Positions 1 to 7,631 of a stretch of DNA of 9,335 nucleotides are shown one piece after another. The stretch spans positions 1 to 9,335 of the forward strand of contig JADGGM010000073.1 of assembly GCA_019689955.1 (NCBI GenBank), read 5' to 3'. The notes beneath the pieces were generated by a model. It did not search any database and was not told the DNA's origin. It saw only the letters and a list, made by a program, of their open reading frames with translations. Each line of letters starts with the position of its first letter. The stretch's first letter is position 1. The DNA comes from Gemmatimonadaceae bacterium. GTDB taxonomy: Bacteria > Gemmatimonadota > Gemmatimonadetes > Gemmatimonadales > Gemmatimonadaceae. The position numbers and the translations under genes are program-made.

Positions 1-822
1 GGGCTCTCCAGCTACGACTGGACGAAGATCGACGCGCCGGCGCTCGCCGCGCACGCGCTGGAGAAGTGCGAGGCGTCGCGGAACCCCGTCGCGCTCGAGC
101 CCGGGCGGTACACGGTGATCCTCGAGCCGCAGGCCGTGGCCGATCTCATGGAGCTCGTCGCCGGCTCGATCGATCGCCAGACGGCCGAGGGGGGGCTGGG
201 CCCGTGGGCGCTCGCCCCTGACGATGCGGTGCAGATCTGGGGCAACCCGATCTGGCGCACCAAGCTCGGGCTCAAGGTGATCGATGAGCGGATCACGATC
301 AATCACGATCCCATGGATCCCGAGCTCGGCATCCTCCCGGAGCCCTGGATGCAGCCCGTGACCTGGTTCGACAAAGGCGTGCTCACGAACCTCGCCTACT
401 CGCGTCAGTACGCCCTGCAGAGCCTGAACAAGAACGCCGGCCTGCGCGGGATGATCGGCTATCGGATGAGCGGCGGCCCCACGAGCATCGAGGAGATGAT
501 CGCGACCACCAAGCGGGGGCTCCTGGTCACGCGCTTCTCCGGCAGCCGGGTCCTCGACGCCCAGAGCCTGCTCGCGACGGGGCTCACGCGGGACGGGCTC
601 TGGCTCATCGAGAACGGGAAGATCACCAAGGCCGTGAAGAACTTCCGCTTCACCGAGAGCCCGCTGTTCATGCTCAACGCCATCGAGCAGTTGGGCAAGC
701 CGGTCCCGGTCTTCCGTCCGGTGCGGAGCCCGTACGAGCGGCGCTTCGGGTTGGGGCCCGCGATCGTTCCGCCGCTCAAGGCGCGCGACTTCAGCTTCAC
801 CTCCACCATCGATGCGATCTGA
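1..822 (+). CDS. TldE/PmbA-like protein of the TldD/PmbA family, C-terminal part (5' end outside window)
   Basis: The frame is open from base 1 to the TGA at 820-822, giving 273 residues of a protein whose N-terminus lies upstream. Family hallmarks are visible: the strand GRYTVILEP (about residues 36-44), the central segment with GIL.E and MSGG, a LWLIENGKIT strand and the C-terminal FTSTIDAI. TldD/PmbA proteins form a TldD-TldE heterodimer that degrades unfolded peptides or matures peptide natural products, and only TldD carries the HEXXXH zinc motif. At the position where TldD has that motif (just after VILEP) this protein reads AVADLMELVAGSID, with no His-Glu pair. It therefore looks like the non-catalytic TldE/PmbA-type partner, and a catalytic TldD gene would be expected just upstream. 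It is probably cytoplasmic. The next gene overlaps it by 11 bases or starts one base after its stop. Family assignment is firm; the TldE-rather-than-TldD call is by eye. Confidence 0.85.
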   Translation, partial: GLSSYDWTKIDAPALAAHALEKCEASRNPVALEPGRYTVILEPQAVADLMELVAGSIDRQTAEGGLGPWALAPDDAVQIWGNPIWRTKLGLKVIDERITINHDPMDPELGILPEPWMQPVTWFDKGVLTNLAYSRQYALQSLNKNAGLRGMIGYRMSGGPTSIEEMIATTKRGLLVTRFSGSRVLDAQSLLATGLTRDGLWLIENGKITKAVKNFRFTESPLFMLNAIEQLGKPVPVFRPVRSPYERRFGLGPAIVPPLKARDFSFTSTIDAI

Positions 823-2293
823 CATGTTGAACTACATATGTAGAACACATGGCGTCGTGGCGACGGCGGCCGGCCTCGCGCTCGGGCTCGCCGCGCCGAG
901 CGCCGCCGCGCAGACGGCCTTCGCGTGGCCCGACACCACGGTGGATGTCGCGAAGTACACCAGGGTCGAGCAGTGCCTGGCGGCCGTCGACCGGGTGGCG
1001 GCCGGCCAATTCTGGCTAAAGGACCGGCTCGTGTGGCGCGACACGATGCCCATCGACGAGCAACAGGCGTTGCGGCCCGCGCCGGCACCGGTGACCGAGA
1101 CGGCGGCCCGGTGCGCGGCACGCTATCCCGTGGCCACGGCGAACCTCCGCGACTTCCCCTTCCTGCTCCGGCTCTATCTCGACGCCGGGCGCGACGCGGA
1201 CGCGAAGGCGCTCGTCGAGCGGCGCATGGCCGCGGCGTCGACCGCGACGGAGCGCCTGGCGGTCAGCGACAGCGCGACCGACATCTACCTTCGCGCACGG
1301 CCGGTGCGGCTCGACGCGGCCGAGCAGCTCCTCGTCGCGCGCGCGCACGGCGGCGCGGACCGCCTCGATCGGATGGTGCTGTACGCGCGCCTCATGGAGG
1401 CCGCGCGCGACGCCGGCGACACGGCCCGGGCCCGGCGGGCCGGGGAGTGGGTGGTGGCCGTGGCCGACTCGCTCACCCAGGCGGAGCGCGAGTCGGAGAA
1501 GTTCGTGACGATGGAGCCGTCCCCGAACACCGGCCTCCCCCCTCGGGGAGGGAACCTCGTGGTGTTCGCCGCCGTGCAGCAGGTGCTGGGGCTCCGGACC
1601 CTCCTCGACAGCTTGCGCCACAGCACCCAGGCGATGGTCAACCTGCAGCGGAACATGTGGGCCAAGATCATGCACGAGCGGCCCGAGGCGCTCCCGCTCC
1701 CCATCGGCGAGAAGGCTCCGCTCCTCACGGCCGACGATTGGTTCCCGCACGAGGCGTCGGGGACGCCACATCCGGCGCCCGGGCACGTGGCCATCGTCGA
1801 GTTCGTCGAAACGTCCATCCCGAATGCCTGTCTGAGCCGGGACGCCTGGGGCGTCGTCACCGATGGCTGTGTGTATCCGCTCACGCGGCTCCGCCGCCTG
1901 ACTGATCGCTTCCCCGGGCTCGACATCACCCTCGTCGGCGGGACGCGCGGGTCCTATCTCTACGTGCCGCCGCCGTCGCCGGCCGACGAGGCGGAGCTCA
2001 TCCGGAAGTGGCTCGAGCCGTATCGGATCCCGAACAGCACGATCGCCGTGAGCACGCGCACGTTCTGGAATCTCCCGCGCCCCGGCGGGCGCCGCGCCGA
2101 CAAGCCCACCCCGAACGAGACCGCGTACTCCTTCGGGAAGTCCTGGGCCACTCAGGGGGGCGCCGGCGGACTGTATCTCATTGATCAGAACGGGATCGTC
2201 GTCGACGTCGTCTTCAACGAAGGAGCGACCTTCCAGTTCGTCGACGTGCTGGTCCATCGCCAGAAGGACGGGGGGGACCATGCGACACAGTGA
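812..2293 (+). CDS. Exported protein with helical N-terminal region and thioredoxin/redoxin-like C-terminal domain
   Basis: The product is 493 aa. A signal peptide is seen at about residues 1-34, with Arg2 and Arg11, a hydrophobic VVATAAGLALGLAA core and likely cleavage after the SAAA run, so it acts outside the cytoplasm. Residues 45-290 are helix-rich and Ala/Arg-rich, possibly TPR-like. From about 297 the sequence follows the AhpC/TSA-redoxin layout: PIGEKAPLL, then HVAIVEFVET (strand before the active site), GCVYPLTRLRRL (active-site helix), and LYLIDQNGIVVDVV near 454-467. The usual CXXC is absent; Cys340 and Cys353, 12 residues apart, take its place. The start at 812 (ATG) overlaps the upstream gene by 11 bases. 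ATG 824, one base after that gene's stop, is equally possible. Neither has a clear Shine-Dalgarno. The 3' end overlaps the M16 gene by 14 bases. A thiol-redox role is inferred and catalysis is uncertain. Confidence 0.7.
   Translation: MRSDMLNYICRTHGVVATAAGLALGLAAPSAAAQTAFAWPDTTVDVAKYTRVEQCLAAVDRVAAGQFWLKDRLVWRDTMPIDEQQALRPAPAPVTETAARCAARYPVATANLRDFPFLLRLYLDAGRDADAKALVERRMAAASTATERLAVSDSATDIYLRARPVRLDAAEQLLVARAHGGADRLDRMVLYARLMEAARDAGDTARARRAGEWVVAVADSLTQAERESEKFVTMEPSPNTGLPPRGGNLVVFAAVQQVLGLRTLLDSLRHSTQAMVNLQRNMWAKIMHERPEALPLPIGEKAPLLTADDWFPHEASGTPHPAPGHVAIVEFVETSIPNACLSRDAWGVVTDGCVYPLTRLRRLTDRFPGLDITLVGGTRGSYLYVPPPSPADEAELIRKWLEPYRIPNSTIAVSTRTFWNLPRPGGRRADKPTPNETAYSFGKSWATQGGAGGLYLIDQNGIVVDVVFNEGATFQFVDVLVHRQKDGGDHATQ
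823..851. promoter_or_regulatory. AT-rich 29-bp dyad with BlaI/MecI-like core
   Basis: A perfect 12-bp palindrome, CTACATATGTAG (832-843), is flanked by a second inverted pair, CATGT at 823-827 and ACATG at 847-851. This AT-rich patch stands out against very GC-rich surroundings. The core TACA-TA-TGTA fits the TACA-N2-TGTA pattern known for operators of the BlaI/MecI winged-helix repressors. It covers codons 4-14 of the redoxin-like gene when that gene is started at 812. No repressor gene is visible in the window, so its role as an operator is inferred. It could instead act as an RNA hairpin over the translation start. Confidence 0.45.
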
Positions 2294-4904
2294 AGCGCTG
2301 CGGCGCGTCGTCGCGAGCGGGGTCGGCGTTGCGCTCCTCGTGGGCGCCGCCGGCGCGGCCGGGAGGTCCCACACGATCGGAGCGACGCACGGCGCGCTGC
2401 GTCGCGAGCGCATCCCCAGCACACCGGCGGTTCCGGCGCACGACCCAGCGCTCACGATCGGGACGCTCCCCAACGGGATGCGCTACTACCTGCGCGTCAA
2501 CAAGGCGCCGGCGCACCGCGTCGAGCTCCGGCTCGCAGTGAACGCCGGCTCCATGCTCGAGGACGACGACCAGCGCGGCTTCGCGCATTTCCTCGAGCAC
2601 ATGGCGTTCAACGGCACCACGCACTTCCCGCGCAACACGCTCATCGATTTCATCGAGACGAGCGGGATGCGGTTCGGGGCCGACCTCAATGCGTTCACCA
2701 CGCAGGATGAGACGGTCTATCTGCTCACGTTGCCCAGCGACGACGCGACGATCCTCTCGAAGGGGCTCGACCTCCTGCAGGATTGGGCGTCGGGGGGGAT
2801 CACGATCGACTCGGCCGAAGTGGTGGCCGAGCGCGGCGTGATCATGGGCGAGTGGCGCACGCGGCTCGTCGACACCCTCACCCAGCAGGTCCAGGGCCAC
2901 TACGACACGCTCCTCACCGGGGGCTCGCCGTATCTCACCCGCAACCCGATCGGCGACACGACGCTGCTCACGCACGCCGAGCCCGCGCCGATCAAGCGGT
3001 TCTATCACGACTGGTATCGCCCCGGCCTCATGGCGGTCATCGTCGTCGGCGACTTCGATCCCGTGGCGATGAAGCGGGAGATCGAACGGCGCTTCGGGGC
3101 GATCCCTGCGCCCGCGCACCCGCGGCCGCGGACCGCGCCCCGGCTCCCGGTGCACGATGCGACGGTAGTCGACGTCTACAAAAGGTTCGTGCCGCCCTCC
3201 ATACAGGTGCTCTGGCCCGCTGCGCGGCAGCCGGCTGACGCGCGCGCGGCGATGCGTCAAGCGCTCATCCAGGAGCTGCTCATCAACGAGCTGCAGCAGC
3301 AACTGCTGCGGATTCGCGAGCACCCCTCACGACCATTCGTCGTGGCGCAGATCCAGGGCGGCAGCGTCGTGCGCCCGCTGAAGTTCGTCGGGGTCCAGAT
3401 CGCGGCGTTCCCGGACAGCCTGGAACGCGGGCTGGCCACGGTGCTCGGCGAGCTCGAGCGCGTGGCCCGGCACGGGATCCCGGCGGCCACGCTCGCCCGC
3501 CGCAAGGCCGCGCTCCTCGCCTGCTACGAGCACGCCGCGCTGGGCGCAAGCGGGCAAGGGTCGGCCGCGTACGCGGACGCGTACGTCCAGCACTATCTCA
3601 CCGGCGACGCGTCGCTCCTCAGCGCGCAGCAAGAGCTCACGCTCGCGCGGGAGATCCTGCCGACGATCACCCCGCCGGTGCTCGCGCAGGCCGCGCGCTT
3701 CTGGCGCGAGCCCGCGGGGCGCCGCGTGCTCATCGGCGTCCCCAAGTTCGCCAACCGCGCCGCGCCGACGAACGCGAGCATCCTCGCGCTCCTCGACCCG
3801 GTGCAGCACGCGCAGCTCCCGCCGCTCGCCGACAAGCTCGCGACCACGGGCGTGCGCGCGATGAGCGTCAACATCGGCTTCGCCGACGAGTCGGTCCGGC
3901 TCGTGGGCTCGCCCCGGTCGCTCTCGACGCTCTTCCAGCTCCTGCACCTCCAGTTCACCGCCCCGATGCTCGACTCGGCCACCTTCGCCGGATGGCAGAG
4001 CCTCGCCAAGTACCAGGGGGCGGCGTTCTCGATCGACGACCAGCTCAATCAGACGTTGGCCGGCCAGAACCCGCGCATGCAGCCGGTCTCGACGCAGCTC
4101 GCCGAGCTGGCCTCGGTGAAGGACCTTCTGGCCGCGCACCACGATCGGTTCGGGAACGCCGCGGACTTCACCTTCGTGATCGTCGGCGCGGTCACTCCGG
4201 CCGAGGTGCGGCCACTGGTGGAGCGCTACGTGGCGAGCCTGCCGAGCACCGGGGAGCACGAGACGCCCCAGGGCGAAGACGTGAAGCCCTTCCTGCACCG
4301 CGTGACCCGCATCGTACCGGTCGTCCCGGTGCCGCGGGCACAGACGATGATGGTGTTCGACGGGCCGTTCCCATCGACCCCGGACGCGTACCTGCGCGAG
4401 CGGCAGCGGTTGAGCGCCGTGCAGTTGGTGCTGCAAGACCGCCTGCGGGTGCGGCTCCGCGAGGAGCTCGCGGGCACTTACAGCCCGTTCAGCCAGAGCG
4501 AGACGCTGGCGCTCCCGAACGAGCATTTCCGGGTCTTGATCGGCTTCGATGCCGCACCCGAGCGGATGCACTCGCTGAACCTGGAGCTCGAGCACCTGAT
4601 CGACACGCTGCGGGTGAAGGGAGTGACCGAGGCCGAAGCGACGCGGGCGGCGACGATCCAGCGGCGCCAGCTCGAGACGGCGCTCCAGAGCAATGGATAC
4701 TGGACGGACGCGATCGTGCGGTACCACCGGCTCGGCATCCCGCTCGACCGGATCCCGACCCCGTTCCCCGAGCGCGTGCTGACCCCCGCCGAGCTGCAGA
4801 CGGCGGCGAAGCAATACCTGCCGGACGACGTGTTCCTGCACTTCACGGCGATGCCGGCCGACAGCACGAGCTATCCGCACCCGGACAGCGCGACGACGCG
4901 GTGA
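2280..4904 (+). CDS. Exported M16 family zinc metallopeptidase (PqqL-like, two M16 domains)
   Basis: The 874-aa product has a signal peptide at about residues 1-28 (RR near 8-9, then VVASGVGVALLVGAAGAAG). The N-terminal M16 domain opens with LPNGMRYYLRVN and carries the inverted zinc motif H103-F-L-E106-H107. The third ligand is Glu184 in VVAERGVIMGEW; the spacing HXXEH-X76-E is exactly that of pitrilysin-type enzymes. An M16_C segment follows (about 230-275, with FYHDWYRPGLMAVIVVGDF). A second, non-catalytic M16 pair occupies the C-terminal half, with FTFVIVGAVTPAEV near 625-640 and the substrate-binding Arg/Tyr stretch LREELAGTYSP near 723-733. This length and architecture match the PqqL-type zinc proteases of Gram-negative envelopes, which cut peptides inside a closed chamber. 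The start was chosen at ATG 2280 because the signal peptide begins there; an open frame upstream to 2181 lies inside the preceding gene. A G-rich stretch (2270-2276) preceded by AAGGA serves as a weak ribosome site. The natural substrate is unknown. Confidence 0.92.
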   Translation: MRHSEALRRVVASGVGVALLVGAAGAAGRSHTIGATHGALRRERIPSTPAVPAHDPALTIGTLPNGMRYYLRVNKAPAHRVELRLAVNAGSMLEDDDQRGFAHFLEHMAFNGTTHFPRNTLIDFIETSGMRFGADLNAFTTQDETVYLLTLPSDDATILSKGLDLLQDWASGGITIDSAEVVAERGVIMGEWRTRLVDTLTQQVQGHYDTLLTGGSPYLTRNPIGDTTLLTHAEPAPIKRFYHDWYRPGLMAVIVVGDFDPVAMKREIERRFGAIPAPAHPRPRTAPRLPVHDATVVDVYKRFVPPSIQVLWPAARQPADARAAMRQALIQELLINELQQQLLRIREHPSRPFVVAQIQGGSVVRPLKFVGVQIAAFPDSLERGLATVLGELERVARHGIPAATLARRKAALLACYEHAALGASGQGSAAYADAYVQHYLTGDASLLSAQQELTLAREILPTITPPVLAQAARFWREPAGRRVLIGVPKFANRAAPTNASILALLDPVQHAQLPPLADKLATTGVRAMSVNIGFADESVRLVGSPRSLSTLFQLLHLQFTAPMLDSATFAGWQSLAKYQGAAFSIDDQLNQTLAGQNPRMQPVSTQLAELASVKDLLAAHHDRFGNAADFTFVIVGAVTPAEVRPLVERYVASLPSTGEHETPQGEDVKPFLHRVTRIVPVVPVPRAQTMMVFDGPFPSTPDAYLRERQRLSAVQLVLQDRLRVRLREELAGTYSPFSQSETLALPNEHFRVLIGFDAAPERMHSLNLELEHLIDTLRVKGVTEAEATRAATIQRRQLETALQSNGYWTDAIVRYHRLGIPLDRIPTPFPERVLTPAELQTAAKQYLPDDVFLHFTAMPADSTSYPHPDSATTR

Positions 4905-4927
4905 GCGGGCGGTAGGGGAACGCGCCA

Positions 4928-4971
4928 GGGCCCACGAGAGCAAGTCGGCGTGACCTCGCTCTCGTGGGCCC
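4928..4971 (+). terminator. Perfect 14-bp hairpin downstream of the M16 gene
   Basis: GGGCCCACGAGAGC (4928-4941) is the exact reverse complement of GCTCTCGTGGGCCC (4958-4971), separated by a 16-base loop. It begins 23 bases after the M16 stop codon and lies ahead of the potassium-channel gene. There is no T-run after the stem, so it is not a classic intrinsic terminator. Its position and very stable GC stem still favour transcription termination or 3'-end protection for the upstream three-gene unit. The remaining sequence to 5128 shows no further convincing element. Confidence 0.6.
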
Positions 4972-5128
4972 CGTCGCATCGCGCCGTCCCTTCGCGAGGG
5001 CGCCCGGGACGTGAGCGCACCCTGGCAGCGCGCCGCGCGCGATGTCATCCTACCGCCAGAGCCCGGAGCCGCCTGGCCCCACCACGCGGAGCCGCCTCGA
5101 CCGATCCCGGCCGCCACCCCGAGCCCCT

Positions 5129-5734
<606 letters not shown>

Positions 5735-5750
5735 AGCCGACCCTGTCGCC

Positions 5751-6806
5751 ATGCGTACTCACCCGCTCCGACTCTTCGCCGCCGCCGCATCGCTCCTCTC
5801 CGCCATCCTCGCTGCCGCGTGCACACACCCGTCGGCGAGCCACGTCGCCGTCGCCCCTTCCGACGATGCGCCTGCGTTCCTCTTCTCGTACTTCACGCGG
5901 AACGGGGAGGACGGCGTCCACCTCGCCTACAGCCGCGACGGGATCACCTGGCTCCCGTTGAACCACGGCCGCCCCGTGATCCGTCCCGAGATCACCGGCG
6001 ATGGCATCGGCTGGCAGGAGTGGGGGACCAAGGCCGCGCTCATGCGCGATCCGTGCATCCTGCGCGGGCCGGACGGGATGTTCCACATGGTGTGGACGAT
6101 CGCGTGGACCGACCGCGGGATCGGCATCGCGCACTCGCCGGACCTCATCCACTGGTCCAAGCAGGAACGCCTCCCGGTGATGGACCACGAGCCGAACGCG
6201 CTCCAGGCCTGGGCGCCGGAGCTCTTCTACGACGACGCGACGCAGGAGTATCTGATCTTCTGGGCGACGGCGATCCCCGGGCGCTTCCCGGCCTCCGATT
6301 CGGTGGGGCAGAAGACGTCGCGCGGGCGCGCCGACCAGCGGCTCTACTACGTCACGACCAAGGACTTCAAGACGTACTCGCCCACGAAGCTCCTCTACGA
6401 CGGCGGGTTCGCCGCGATCGACGGCACGATCGCGAAGCGGGGCGACACGTACTATCTCGTGATGAAGGACGAGACGTTCTACCCGCCGCACCGCTACCTG
6501 CGCGTGGCGTCGAGCAAGCACGCGACCGGGCCGTACGGGCCCGCCTCGCCGCCGTTCACGGAGCACGACACCGAGGGCCCGTCGATCCTGCACGTCGGCG
6601 ACTACTGGTACGTGTACTACGATCAGTACACGCGCGGCCGATACGGTGCGGTGCGCACGCGCGACTTCGCGCACTGGGAGAAGGTGACCGACTCGCTCCA
6701 CGCGCCGCGCGGCATCCGCCACGGTTCGGCGTTCCGCGTTCCGGAGTCGGTCCTGCAAGGGCTGCTCGCGCTCGACTCGGCGCAGGTGGAGGGGACGGCG
6801 CGCTGA
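5751..6806 (+). CDS. Lipoprotein glycoside hydrolase, GH43-like five-bladed beta-propeller
   Basis: The product is 351 aa. An N-terminal lipoprotein signal (R-L-F-A-A-A-A-S-L-L-S-A-I-L core) ends in the loose lipobox LAAAC with Cys24, so the enzyme is probably membrane-anchored at the cell surface or in the periplasm. The body has repeated GH43 blade signatures: LAYSRDGITW, MRDPCIL, FHMVWT, IAHSPDLIHW, WAPELFYD, AAIDGTIAKRGDTYYLVMKD, EGPSIL, DYWYVYYDQY and RHGSAFRV. By family pattern the catalytic triad would be Asp100 (RDP, base), Asp224 (ID, pKa modulator) and Glu275 (EGP, acid). GH43 members mostly remove arabinose or xylose from plant polysaccharides; the sugar specificity cannot be read here. 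No transporter, SusCD pair or other glycosidase flanks it. ATG 5751 was chosen because it begins the lipoprotein signal; the open frame upstream of it is a shadow of the channel gene. Confidence 0.85.
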   Translation: MRTHPLRLFAAAASLLSAILAAACTHPSASHVAVAPSDDAPAFLFSYFTRNGEDGVHLAYSRDGITWLPLNHGRPVIRPEITGDGIGWQEWGTKAALMRDPCILRGPDGMFHMVWTIAWTDRGIGIAHSPDLIHWSKQERLPVMDHEPNALQAWAPELFYDDATQEYLIFWATAIPGRFPASDSVGQKTSRGRADQRLYYVTTKDFKTYSPTKLLYDGGFAAIDGTIAKRGDTYYLVMKDETFYPPHRYLRVASSKHATGPYGPASPPFTEHDTEGPSILHVGDYWYVYYDQYTRGRYGAVRTRDFAHWEKVTDSLHAPRGIRHGSAFRVPESVLQGLLALDSAQVEGTAR

Positions 6807-6843
6807 GCCGCGCGCGCACGACGCGCCTCCGGGCTCCCCTGTC

Positions 6844-6875
6844 TGCGATCGGACCTTTTATTTATTGTGCGATCG
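6844..6875. promoter_or_regulatory. AT-rich island flanked by an 8-bp direct repeat
   Basis: TGCGATCG occurs at 6844-6851 and again at 6868-6875, bracketing the AT-rich run TTTTATTTATT (6856-6866) in otherwise very GC-rich spacer between the GH43 gene and the DUF1707 gene. Each copy contains the palindrome CGATCG. The start-to-start distance is 24 bases. It probably marks the control region of the DUF1707 gene, or part of the end of the GH43 transcript. No clear -35/-10 pair is recognisable. Confidence 0.3.
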
Positions 6876-6952
6876 TGCGCTCGCCGCCGGTCCGCGCCGC
6901 GAGCCAACCCGGCGAGCCCGGCGGTCATGCCGCGGCGCCTCTGATCCGATGG

Positions 6953-6958
6953 AAGGAG
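6953..6958 (+). promoter_or_regulatory. Strong Shine-Dalgarno AAGGAG ahead of a short ORF
   Basis: AAGGAG is 8 bases upstream of the ATG at 6967. It is the best ribosome binding site in the window, and it serves the 14-codon ORF rather than the DUF1707 gene itself, which begins 50 bases further on. Confidence 0.6.
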
Positions 6959-6966
6959 ACTCTCTG

Positions 6967-7011
6967 ATGATCCAGCGCTCCGACGCCGAACGGGGGAAGG
7001 GGGACGCGTGA
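6967..7011 (+). CDS. Possible 14-residue leader peptide overlapping the DUF1707 gene
   Basis: ATG 6967 opens MIQRSDAERGKGDA and stops at TGA 7009-7011. The stop overlaps the GTG start of the next gene (7008-7010) in a GTGA arrangement, typical of translational coupling. The strong AAGGAG site upstream supports real initiation. The residues RSDAER resemble the first conserved block of DUF1707 domains (consensus roughly R-x-S-D-A-D/E-R-E). The ORF could therefore be a leftover of an older N-terminus displaced by a frameshift, instead of a regulatory leader. It lies in the +1 frame relative to the main gene. It is too short to judge by coding statistics. Confidence 0.4.
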   Translation: MIQRSDAERGKGDA

Positions 7012-7610
7012 CGCTGCCGTCGTCACCGCGCCCGGGCGGAGTCGCGCCGGCGGAACGCGAGCGGGTCGTGGAGCTGCTCTCGCGCCACTTCGCCAACGAC
7101 GCCATCACCCTGGAGGAGCTCGAGGCGCGGCTGGACCGCGTGTACGCGGCCGCGACCCCCGCCGAGCTGTCGGCCGTCGTCGCGGACCTTCCGACGCTCG
7201 CCGAGCCGGAAGCTCCGAGCACGGCCGTCACCGCTCCGGTGCAGCGCGTCACCGCCACGCTCTCGGGGCAGGAGCAGCGGGTGACGGGAGTCGTGCCGCG
7301 GCGCGTGGAGCTCAAGAGTCGGTTCGGCTACATCGAGATCGACTTCACGCGCGCCACCTTCGCCCCGGGGATCACGGAGATCGACGTTCACGCCTTCATG
7401 GGGTACGTCCAGCTTCGGCTCCCCGCCGGCGTTCGCGTGGAATGTCTCGGCACGGCGATGCTCGGCTTCTTCTCGCTCGGCGGCGCCGCGGCGACGGAGC
7501 ACCAGGGCGCGGCGAGCGTGGTCCGGATCACGGGGAAGGCGACCTGCGGTTTCGCCGAGTGCGTGGTGGTGAGACGCGACGCTCCGCCACTCCCCGGAGG
7601 GGGGCGCTAA
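7008..7610 (+). CDS. DUF1707 plus LiaF-C-like (DUF2154) cytoplasmic protein
   Basis: The product is 200 aa with no signal peptide or membrane helix. Residues about 12-63 fit DUF1707: PAERERVVELLSRHFAND, then ITLEELEARLDRVYAA, then AELSAVVADLP. A Pro/Ala/Thr-rich linker follows (64-85). Residues about 86-160 form a beta-rich repeat domain (RRVELKSRFGYIEIDFTRA, EIDVHAFMGYVQLRLPAGV, VECLGTAMLGFFSLGG) like the C-terminal domain of LiaF/YvqF, a protein of the cell-wall antibiotic response in Bacillus. The usual LiaF membrane helices are missing, so only the soluble sensing or interaction parts are present. GTG 7008 is the only plausible start: an in-frame stop lies at 6942-6944 and no other ATG or GTG falls between. 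The G-rich GGAAGGGGG (6995-7003) may help initiation. The gene converges on the anti-sigma gene, 21 bases away. A role in envelope-stress signalling is inferred. Confidence 0.75.
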   Translation: MTLPSSPRPGGVAPAERERVVELLSRHFANDAITLEELEARLDRVYAAATPAELSAVVADLPTLAEPEAPSTAVTAPVQRVTATLSGQEQRVTGVVPRRVELKSRFGYIEIDFTRATFAPGITEIDVHAFMGYVQLRLPAGVRVECLGTAMLGFFSLGGAAATEHQGAASVVRITGKATCGFAECVVVRRDAPPLPGGGR

Positions 7611-7623
7611 GCCCGAGCCCTCC
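7597..7623. terminator. Possible bidirectional hairpin between convergent genes
   Basis: GGAGGG (7597-7602) pairs with CCCTCC (7618-7623) around a 15-base loop in the short gap between the convergent DUF1707 and anti-sigma genes. An alternative inner stem is GGGC (7602-7605) with GCCC (7611-7614). Sequence after the stem on the + strand is only weakly T-rich (GTTCTT). Position favours a shared terminator, but the stem is short and overlaps the end of the DUF1707 gene. Confidence 0.3.
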
Positions 7624-7631
7624 CCCGTTCT

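Noticed and set aside
2270..2276. Seven-G run next to the M16 start as a phase-variation tract
   Set aside because: Another seven-G run occurs inside the TldE-like gene (189-195), so such runs are ordinary at this GC content. Slippage would change only the last few redoxin residues.
1016..2473. Long minus-strand open frame (485 codons) opposite the redoxin-like gene
   Set aside because: It lies antisense to a gene with a signal peptide and fold signatures. Long antisense frames are expected at this GC content, and the translation is Arg/Gly/Pro-rich without family features.
3327..5117. Long minus-strand open frame (596 codons) opposite the M16 gene
   Set aside because: It is the antisense shadow of a clear M16 peptidase. 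The composition is dominated by R, E, V and H, and it runs across the terminator hairpin.
5819..6967. Plus-strand frame of 382 codons overlapping the GH43 gene
   Set aside because: It is an out-of-frame reading of the GH43 coding region, Arg/Pro-rich, with no recognisable motif.
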